NCBI GenBank assembly: GCA_016906335.1
Contig: JADEYG010000001.1
Span: 124,001 to 188,000 of the forward strand
DNA: 64,000 nt
Source of the DNA: Novakomyces olei
Taxonomy: Eukaryota > Ascomycota > Novakomycetes > Novakomycetales > Novakomycetaceae
Direction: 5' to 3'
Below the pieces are notes generated by a model that searched no databases, was not told where the DNA came from, and worked only from the letters and a program-made list of their open reading frames with translations. The position numbers and the translations under genes are program-made. Shown piece after piece: positions 56,023 to 64,000 of the stretch (the first letter of the stretch is position 1; each line of letters begins with the position of its first letter).

Positions 56023-57379
56023 CGTTGGAGAGCCGCAAAATCCTACAAGTGGAAGAAAAGCGGATGATTGAGGACATTTGCAGGCATATATTGATGTACG
56101 AGCAAAAAGCATATAAATGTATTTGGGAAGAGACATCTGGTTTGACTCTTTAAATAATATTATCTTGTAGACACGTACGTGTCTACGGAAATAAATATTG
56201 TGCATTTTACATGGAAAAGACGCGTTTCTCTTTTTGTAATTAGAGAAAGGGAATCAAATGCGTTTTGAGATAAGCGAGACTGGCGGGTCCATCTTCAGAG
56301 CAGAAAGCTACTGAGAGACGGAATAATACAAGACTTTGTTGTATCATTCGAGTTTATACAGAACTAAATTGATTGTGTTTTTTAGATGAGTAGCATCATA
56401 ATAGACAGCTCAAACTTTGGAGTAAAAAGAAAATTCATGAAATCTATTATGGTAAGAAAGGGAACCTTTTGGTGAAGATAATTGCATAATTTCATCTATA
56501 ATTCTGTCCATCATTGCGCTACAGAAATAAATTAATTATTCAAAGCGCTCAAATTCAAACTGTCTCTCCGTCATATGCGGAAGGTTTGCTCGTCAATATA
56601 TTAAATTAATACAAAAGAAAAGCAATTCAGAGGATACTTTGACGCTTTTTATGAGCAGTTCATCGGTGACTGAATAGCCAAAGTCTTGATTTCGACTAGA
56701 AGCCTCGTATCAGGCAGGTCCTTGTGGCTGATGGGAAAAACGATTCGAAGATTAGTGGCAGTACAAGCCGTATAAAGATCAAAAAAATTAAAAAGCTACT
56801 CAAACACATAGACTAATGAAAATTTCCGATATTATTTTGATAATATGTCGGTGTTCTTACAGAAGATAAAACTATACCTCCTTATGGTTAGCATGTTGCC
56901 ATATTCGGTTACAGACGATAAAACTATACCTCCTTATGGTTAGCATATTGCCATATTCGGCACGTAGCGTGGGTAAATCTGTGGGGAAGAAATTCTTTCG
57001 GCGAATCCGATCAGATAACAATTGAGTTCAAATTCAAAGCATTGATCGTATTCGGATATCAAAGTCAAGCTTGAGACGAAACAACCCCGAAATGAACGAT
57101 GAAATACGAGAGCAGGAACGTTTACCGAGCCATTTGGCCAAAAGACTGTACCGTTAAAGTTAAATACGCCAACTGAACGGTTATAGAAATGAAGAAGACG
57201 AAGGCAGTAAAATTATGTCTTATTTTGACTTTGAGCATTATTTGCAATCAGTTTGCGAGCGAAATTACCTTGAGATGGCGGGGTTGATTTTTTGGTGTTA
57301 TTATATAAACCATGTTGCATACCCCAAATCTCTAAGCTCTTAGAGCGACAACGAAGGCAATTTCCACCCAAATTCCAAA
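56023..57379. other. Spacer with a 52-bp tandem duplication
   Basis: 1.36 kb, AT-rich. It holds the promoter of the glucanase-like gene (TTATATAAAC near 57299) and the direct repeat listed separately at 56857-56960. No gene is seen. Confidence 0.45.
56857..56960. repeat. 52-bp direct tandem duplication
   Basis: Two head-to-tail copies, 56857-56908 and 56909-56960, differ at only two positions. Each contains AAACTATACCTCCTTATGG and ends CCATATTCGG. It is not coding and lies about 420 bases ahead of the glucanase-like gene, so it may duplicate a regulatory site. Confidence 0.95.
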
Positions 57380-58639
57380 ATGAAGCTTTTAAAAAAATTG
57401 CTTTTTGCTTTCTCTTACCAGTTGGCCTCGGCCGCTATCATAATGCGCAGAGAAAAGTTTGATGAAAAAATAAGAGGGATAAACCTCGGTGGATGGCTGG
57501 TTCTTAATCCTGCAGTGACTCCTCACTTACACGATGAAAGGAACCAAAAAATTCCAATAATCGATGAGTATAGGTTTTGTCAAAAATATGGTCATGAAGC
57601 TGCCAAAAAGCATCTATCACGCCATTGGAACGAGTTTATTACATACGAAGATTTCCGGGCAATTAAAGGCTATGGTTTTAATCTCGTACGGATACCCATT
57701 GGCTACTGGGCAATTTGGCCATTGAAGTCTGACCCATATGTGACGGGCGCACAGCAATATCTAGACAAAGCGCTTGACTGGAGCAAAAGGTTAGGACTCA
57801 AAGTTTGGATTGATTTGATTGGCCTGCCTGGCTCACAGAATGGACTCGCTGAATCTGGAAGAAAGTGCAAAGCCGAATGGTTTCACAGCAAGGCCAATAT
57901 TGATCATTCCAAGAGAGTAGTTGACCTAATTGTGACCAAATACGTGCGCAATATCCGTTACAGAGATGTTATCATTGGCATTGAAACTCTGAATGAGGCG
58001 GATCCTACTGTTGACAAATGGCAGATTTTGACGGATTACAATGTTCATTCATATAACAGTATTCGTGGTGCTTCGGACTCCATGTCTGTTGTGTACCAGA
58101 CAGGTATAGATTGGCTTTTTTGGGTCAAACCATATTTAGAAAAACAATTAGACGATGCTAAAAACATTGTTTATGATGTTCATTACACAGACTCCAAGAG
58201 AAGAAATATGGAAGATCGATCATTTACAAACATAATAAAAGATGTTTGTTCAATGACGAACCATATGCGAACCTTGCAGAAAAACGGTGCTGCTGCAGTT
58301 CTTGGCAAATTCACGGGAGAAATGAGACCCGATGCAGATGATCATTATAGTATGCCTGGGCACTCGAATGATGTCTCGGGCAGAATGGAAGACTCCTTCT
58401 ATGTTTTCTCTCACGAACAAAAGCACGTGGATTATGCATTATTTCCACAGTCCAGACTGGCAGAAATTCGCAAATTTATTGAGGCTCAAATGGATCTTGG
58501 CGACAAATTTTCAGGATGGATTTTCCATAATTACAAGACGCTTGAGGGCACGAAACTTCCTCAAGATTTTGTTGCTCTTGTGCAAAAGAAATTGTTCCCT
58601 GTACCGGTCAACAAGCGGACCACAAAACGATTGTGCTGA
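57380..58639 (+). CDS. GH5 exo-beta-1,3-glucanase-like protein, probably inactive
   Basis: Single exon, 419 residues with a secretion signal (MKLLKKLLFAFSYQLASAA). The GH5_9 glucanase backbone is clear: RGINLGGWLVLNP, IDEYRFCQKYG, GFNLVRIPIGYWAIWP, LKVWIDLIGLPGSQNG and IETLNEAD. The acid/base glutamate is kept (E206). At the place of the nucleophile, usually GEWS or GEFS, the sequence reads LGKFTGEM, with Lys310 instead of Glu. IDLHGAPGSQNG has lost its histidine, and NEPL has become NEAD. A retaining glycosidase cannot work without the nucleophile, so it may be a glucan-binding wall protein. The open frame is intact, which argues for selection. Confidence 0.82.
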   Translation: MKLLKKLLFAFSYQLASAAIIMRREKFDEKIRGINLGGWLVLNPAVTPHLHDERNQKIPIIDEYRFCQKYGHEAAKKHLSRHWNEFITYEDFRAIKGYGFNLVRIPIGYWAIWPLKSDPYVTGAQQYLDKALDWSKRLGLKVWIDLIGLPGSQNGLAESGRKCKAEWFHSKANIDHSKRVVDLIVTKYVRNIRYRDVIIGIETLNEADPTVDKWQILTDYNVHSYNSIRGASDSMSVVYQTGIDWLFWVKPYLEKQLDDAKNIVYDVHYTDSKRRNMEDRSFTNIIKDVCSMTNHMRTLQKNGAAAVLGKFTGEMRPDADDHYSMPGHSNDVSGRMEDSFYVFSHEQKHVDYALFPQSRLAEIRKFIEAQMDLGDKFSGWIFHNYKTLEGTKLPQDFVALVQKKLFPVPVNKRTTKRLC

Positions 58640-58719
58640 TGAGAGGTCAACCGTTTTATTTTTGTACCCTTCCTCTATTTCACCATATAAATTTGGACTT
58701 GTTTTTAGTACGTTCATCG

Positions 58720-58850
<131 letters not shown>

Positions 58851-59240
58851 CGGGAAATCTATACACTTTACCCAATGTTTTCGTAAATCTAAATAATAAT
58901 TGATTACTCTCTCACATTACACACTCGCGTTTACATATACTGCTCTACACATACCCACTTAGCTTGCAAGTAATAAATTAATTTATTATTACGTATTGTT
59001 CTATATACATTATCGTCCTTATACATTATCGTTCCGTGCACATTAGTGTGCCTGCCAAGTTTCCATGTTGTATCGTCTCGCGATTGTTCCGTGCCACATT
59101 AAATTATAATTGTTCCATTTTATCCTGTTTTTCCATAGTCGTGTGGAGGGTCTCGCAACAATTCGGTCCCACATTAATCTCGGGTTTTCTCGTTGTATTA
59201 AATTAGAATTGTTTGCTCCCGCGGGACGGCAGAGAGCGAA

Positions 59241-61301
59241 ATGGCTTCGGTTCCAGTGGTCCACGACTTGAACAGCGTCTACACTAGCAACTTTGTGGAG
59301 GCAGAAGAAAAGCGTTGGCACGAGCTCGAGCAGCGCTTTATCAAGCTTTATGGCCATCGGCCGCAGTACATTGCCCGGGCGCCCGGTCGTGTCAGTCTGA
59401 TCGGCGAGCACATTGATTATTCCGAGTTTACCGTGCTTCCGTGTGCTATTCGTGCAGATATGGTTATTGCCTTTTCTATCAACAATGACTCGGCAACTAT
59501 CAGAGCTGCCAATCTTGATTCTGAGCGGTTTCCTGCGCGAGAGATTCAATTGCCGCCGGCGGGAGAAGAAATCGAAATCGATGATACGCATCTCGAATGG
59601 TCTAATTATTTACGCTGTGGCTACCGTGGAGCAATGGGACTGTTGAATTCGAAATTGGCTCAGCCTTTGGCTCCCAAGGGCATGAATATCCTCGCCCACG
59701 GATCCGTTCCTACTGGCTCGGGGCTTAGTTCTTCCGCTGCTTTTACTTGTGCAAGCGCCCTGGCCGTGCTTGTAGCCAATGCCGGGACCAAAGTTAGCAA
59801 AGAGGAATTGACTCAATTGGCGATTGTGGCAGAACGGTTTGTTGGCGTCAATTCTGGGGGGTAAGTGGATAATTCTGTTGGATAGCAATGGAGAATCAAT
59901 GAATTTAAAAAAAAAAAAAAGGAAAAATGAATGAATGGCATTTTGTCATGTTTACATGTGCTTATTCACTACATCAATATGCTCTTTATTTATCTGGATT
60001 CGTAACTGCCATGAATGATTGACTAACTTTAAGAATGGACCAGGCGGCATCAGTGTACGGAGAGAAGGGAAAGGCTTTGAGCATTTCGTTCAAACCTCAT
60101 TTGCTCGCCGTGCCGATTGCCTTTCCCCCCACTGACCCCCACTTTAGTTTCGTGCTGGCTAATACGCTCACAGTTGCCGACAAGTTCACTACAGGGCCGA
60201 TTCACTACAATTTGCGTGTAGTTGAAACGACTCTTTCTGCAGAGATTCTGAGTCGTCTACTCAATCTAGGCACTTTGAGCGTGCGCGATGGATTTGGCGG
60301 TACTTTATGGGAAGTAGCTCGCCGATACCATGAGCGAGAGGGCGTTGATGTCGACTCTGTTGATCCTTGCCAGTCGGAAGAAATGCTTTCTGAGATGATC
60401 AAGGTCGTGGAGGAGCAATTTACAAAGCCAGAAGGTTATACTCGTGCCGAGCTTGCAAGTCTTATGGGCACTACTGAAGACGAGCTAGTGGCCAAGTACA
60501 TGACTCGATTTCCAGGTGGGTTATTTATTGCTTTTCGTTAAATTTATACATATTCCTATGCGGCTATTTTGTGTCTTATGTCTTTTTTTTTTTGATTCTA
60601 CGGAAAAAGGGGAGACGATTTGTCATGTAGTGTTTTAATGATGCTTATCATTTAACCTATTTTCTGTTTAGTTCAATTACATTCTTTGGTTTTTGTTTGT
60701 ATTGTGTTTTTATCATGGATCAGCGCTTACTAATTGTCTCTTAGTCCGCACGGAGAGGTTTCAGCTACGGCATAGGTCGCACCATGTCTTTTCTGAGTCT
60801 ATTCGCGTCATTCGATTCAAAAATGTTCTGAAAGGTGAAACACCTGGTAATGTACCAGAGCTTTTGGGCAAAATTATGAATGAGTCACAAGAAAGCTGCC
60901 GAGATCTGTTCGATGCATCCTGTCCAGTAAGTTTTGAACCGTACATACGATTTGCTTTTATTTAAATATGTTTCCGGCTTTTCGTTCTTTTGCTTTATTT
61001 TCTTTTTCCTCGTTGATCATCTCGTTCGCATCCAGTAACGTTTCCGCGATCTAATAATTTCTAGGAAATTGAGGATTTGACCAAACTTGCCATTGCATCT
61101 GGTGCATACGGTTCTCGCCTTACTGGAGCCGGTTGGGGGGGAATGACCTGCTCTCTCGTTGCCACTGATCATGTGCCGGCTTTTATTGATAGTCTCAAGC
61201 GAGGATATTATGACAAACGATTTCCTCACATCAAAGATCTGTCGGAAATTGTGTTCCCCACACTTCCCGGCACTGGCGCCGTGATTTTCGAGACAAAGTG
61301 A
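59241..61301 (+). CDS. GAL1: Galactokinase
   Basis: Four exons: 59241-59860, 60034-60515, 60745-60926 and 61065-61301, giving 506 residues. It phosphorylates galactose to galactose-1-phosphate, the first step of the Leloir pathway. The galactokinase signature is ARAPGRVSLIGEHIDYSEF (the usual N before LIGEH is S). The GHMP ATP loop is HGSVPTGSGLSSSAAF, with the SSAA that Gal3-type sensors lack, so catalysis is expected. GVNSGGMDQAAS is completed across intron 1, RTERFQLRHRSHHVFSE after intron 2, and LTGAGWGGMTCSL near the C-terminus. No GAL7 or GAL10 lies beside it. The donor at 60516 (GTGGGT) is weak but the frame requires it. Confidence 0.95.
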
Positions 61302-61987
61302 AATTTGTATCTACCATGAAAATATCGATCATAAGGAGAAAAATTATGTGAAGAAAATTGAATGGATGAAAAGCAGAATTTGCGTGGAATGATTTCTTGC
61401 CTGAGATATTGTCCAAGGGTTATTGACTGTTTCTATATTCGTATGACCTTAAAATTTCAATGTACTACTATCCAATCTGAATGTTGTAGAGATATAGACA
61501 TAAGAGTACGTTTATGACAATTTTCTTAATTTTAGATTTCCCATTAATGTCTGGCAAGAGGTGTAAACTAGTTTCATCATCCGATCCTGATATTAGACGA
61601 AGATAAAAGATTCCGATAGCTAAAGCTGTGCCAAGAGACAGCCCTATATATCAACAAAAGTATGATATTGAGAATTAAATCAACATTAATGGAATATCAA
61701 GTTTATATATGACTCCAATCACCGGGATACTGGATGCTTCTCGACACCTTAATGCCTGAAAGTTCGACGCAATTAATATCACTGGGCTATGAGTTTTGCA
61801 AAAGACAGCTTGACCTCTCGTTTAAAAAGTTACAATAGCCTTATACGGATCCAAGAAATTGCAAAGTAAATTTTATTTCTAGTGTTAAAACATTTCAAGA
61901 ACGGCAAAAAAAAAGTTTAATCGTCTGAATTCTGGGGATAAATACAATTAAATCCGAACAACGTGGACGTGAGATGCTTTTGATCCT

Positions 61988-62050
61988 CCTTTGAGTCTTT
62001 TTCACGGCATATTTGGCAATTGCAACTATGCCGTGAAAAAGACTCAAAGG
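61988..62050. repeat. Perfect 23-bp inverted repeat (hairpin, 17-nt loop)
   Basis: Left arm 61988-62010 (starting CCTTTGAGTCTTTTT) and right arm 62028-62050 (ending AAAAAGACTCAAAGG) are exact reverse complements. The 17-base loop contains the palindrome GCAATTGC. If transcribed it would give a very stable stem. It could be a small-RNA precursor, a transcription end, or an element footprint. Confidence 0.95.
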
Positions 62051-62264
62051 TTGAAAAAGAATCTTGTCTATTCCTTTCAGAAAAGGTATGGAGAAAGTTT
62101 CCAAATATTCCCTCACCCATTCAAGGGTTGCGGAGCGGTTCTAGTTTAGTTTTCAATAAGCAAAAACACGATCTCGGACGAATCCTCACTGATACGCGTA
62201 AATGCCCTGCATAAGAATGGAGGAAAAAGAGGACGGCGGGCCACTCTCCTTATATACAATAAAA

Positions 62265-62276
62265 TTAGGGTTAGGG
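62265..62276 (+). repeat. (TTAGGG)2
   Basis: Two exact telomere-type units in the spacer downstream of galactokinase and the HMG gene. See the wider pattern of TTAGGG tracts. Confidence 0.8.
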
Positions 62277-62657
62277 CTCGGAGACTGTAAATTTCGTTGA
62301 AGAATTGTTTATTTACTTTCTAATACTTTTAGTGTTGATGGACTAAAGGCGCACAGTAACGACGGAGAAAAGTCCTATTAACTAAATCAGACTATCAGAG
62401 AAGAGTCAAGTGACGGAACGAAAGCAGCTCGCGTGTTGGATCATTGAAACCGGTGCAAAGCGCAAGAAAAAATTAGAAATTGGAACATTATAACAAACTA
62501 AACACCATTATCTCTCTTCCTATACAAATAAAGAATAAATCGGGCGAGTTGAGATCGGCGAAGACGCATTGAAAGAATTAAAAAGGCCGCATATCCGTTA
62601 CTACAGAATCAACCTTTCTGCTGGTGTAATCTCAAAAATTGGCCTTTTGACAATAAT

Positions 62658-63100
62658 TTACGATAGACCTTGTTCGAATTTGGCCTTCTCTGTCTCATAG
62701 CGTGTTTTGTCGGCGGCTGCTTTATCTTCAAACACCTAAAAACTCGTTAGCAATGCTCATGACACTGAACGATGATGATGTTGGTATACCTTTCTCTCGT
62801 CAGCAGGCAAATACTTCCATTTTTCACCCAAAAGTCTGCCCACATCGCCTAAACAATCAGTACTCTGAAGAAGAACAAGATAATGGTAAAAGAACTCACC
62901 GAAACTGGCGCCCTTGTTGGACTCTCTAATTTTTTCGCGCCACTCCTGAGCGAAAAACATGTAAGCGCTTAAACCACGCTTCGGCGCGTTAGGGTCTATG
63001 AACATTAGCATCTGTAAACAAGCCTTCAAAGCAAACCTTTCTTTGCGCGCGGCTTGCGGCCAGATTCCGGGCGTCCTCGTTTAGATGCTTCCTTGGGCAT
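62658..63100 (-). CDS. NHP6: HMG-box chromatin protein (Nhp6-like)
   Basis: Four exons: 63100-63037, 62995-62900, 62848-62790 and 62735-62658, giving 98 residues, the usual Nhp6 size. Only the joined reading shows the protein. A basic tail ([21 protein letters not shown]) is followed by one HMG box: [59 protein letters not shown], then [13 protein letters not shown]. It binds and bends DNA without sequence preference and works with FACT and Pol III factors. Introns are 41-54 nt; the first uses a GTTTGC donor, which is weak but restores KKDPNAPKR exactly. Confidence 0.92.
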
Positions 63101-64000
63101 TTTGTTCCCTAGCAGCAAAGTCAGTTTTCCACATCGTGCAGGGTCAGTATGCTCTTTACTTTAATCAAAGTCCGTAGTCTTGATACTCCGTACTATATGT
63201 GCGTGCGCTATAACGCGTCGTTAGCAGAGAAGCAGGACGTATATAAGCTTATACTTATCACTTTGCCCTCAAGCAATGTAGGAAGCGAATAAAAACAATA
63301 GACGGTTGTGCTTGTGCGCGCGTGTGTGTACACCACTTGTTGTAGGCGCTGCTAATAATATGTGCTTATTGACGTAGAAAGACAATATATGGCAGTAGTA
63401 GTGTGTGTTTGTGTGTGGTGTTTGTGTGTGGTGTTTGTGTGTGGTGTTTGTGTGTGTGCGGATGTGTGTAGGTTTTTTGTATGGTGGCTTAAAGCGCAGG
63501 CTTGCGCTTTTTTCCGTACTTTTCGCACCGCGGAAAGGGATAGGGTTTGCTAGGGTTGAAAATGTGATGCAATTATTATCAAGTACAGTGTATGACGAGA
63601 GCCCAAGTTGTGATTGGCTGGTGTAATTTTTAATTTTGTGCGAAGTATTTTCGATAGCGAACTCGCTGAATAGCGAATGGCGAGAATACGAAACCGTCAT
63701 TATGCATACCGATCGCTATACTTGGCAGGTTGCTTACATCTATATTTCACTGATTTCTGGTCTGGCCTTATCTGTGATTGGTGGATATTAGTATTTGTTT
63801 ATTCTCATACTACGTCACAATATAGATTCTCGTTTGCGTTTTGCGGACGAGCAGCTCCCTTTAATTTGCTCTTCGTTCGTATACGTACGTCGTTGAGCAT
63901 TCGAGGTGACACAAGTAATTGGATATAGTGCATTATGTATGTTTTTGGGTAGTACTGTTTACTGATTTGTATACATTGAATACCCTCCCCAACGATATCG
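63101..64000. other. Promoter of HMG gene and right-hand spacer
   Basis: No gene is recognised up to the window edge. A GTGTGTTTGTGTGTGGTGTTT minisatellite (unit about 13 bp) lies at 63400-63470, and two TAGGGTT-like words at 63540-63558. The open frame 63677-63928 has no family motif. Confidence 0.45.
63400..63470. repeat. GT-rich minisatellite (unit about TGGTGTTTGTGTG)
   Basis: Three to four imperfect head-to-tail copies of a 13-bp G/T-only unit, 300 bases upstream of the HMG gene start. Confidence 0.85.

Larger units (their letters stand above)
61302..62657. other. Convergent spacer with a perfect hairpin and TTAGGG pair
   Basis: 1.36 kb between galactokinase and the HMG gene. It holds the 23-bp inverted repeat at 61988-62050 and TTAGGGTTAGGG at 62265-62276. 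Several small open frames around the hairpin arise from its symmetry and are not genes. Confidence 0.5.

Overview
The window looks like nuclear DNA of a yeast-like or compact filamentous ascomycete. Genes are dense and on both strands, and many are split by short introns (32 to about 300 nt) with GTRNGT donors and CTAAC/CTAAT-type branch points. There is a lone dispersed 5S rRNA gene. The RPS22 promoter carries a HomolD-like box beside a HomolE/TTAGGG-like box, an arrangement best known from fission yeast. THI4 has a TPP riboswitch in its leader, which Saccharomyces lacks. These traits fit Taphrinomycotina or an early-branching ascomycete; the exact lineage cannot be fixed from this sequence alone. 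I joined exons by reading splice signals in frame, so boundaries are predictions, but nearly all rebuilt proteins close in frame and match family motifs across the junctions.

Layout: 0-5 kb holds RPS22, a Gfo/Idh/MocA oxidoreductase, a 5S rRNA gene and riboswitch-bearing THI4. 5.6-31.9 kb is rich in uptake and nitrogen-scavenging genes: a Liz1/Fen2-type carrier, an amino-acid permease, cytochrome b2, two Zn2Cys6 regulators, a Dal5-type allantoate permease, a gamma-glutamyltransferase-fold amidohydrolase, an N-carbamoyl-D-amino-acid hydrolase, two more anion:cation symporters, and the remnant of an FAD monooxygenase. GATAAG sites lie upstream of most of these genes.

32.8-45.5 kb carries an MDR oxidoreductase, a WD40/BCAS3-PROPPIN-like protein, a P-TEFb/CTDK-type cyclin, a CSC1/OSCA channel, a tiny two-exon gene resembling Tom6, and an S-adenosylmethionine-type mitochondrial carrier. 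45.8-64 kb carries a 1760-residue DUF1765-like protein full of homopolymer runs, a tubulin-tyrosine-ligase-family protein, tRNA-Asp(GTC), RNase H2 subunit B with a PCNA-binding tail, an exo-beta-1,3-glucanase relative that has lost its nucleophile, galactokinase, and a four-exon NHP6-like HMG-box gene.

The most interesting points are the TPP riboswitch inside a leader that contains no AUG, the candidate ureide/carbamoyl/oxamate nitrogen-salvage neighbourhood, the inactive-looking glucanase paralogue, the scattered TTAGGG tracts (some inside coding sequence), and a perfect 23-bp hairpin near 62 kb.
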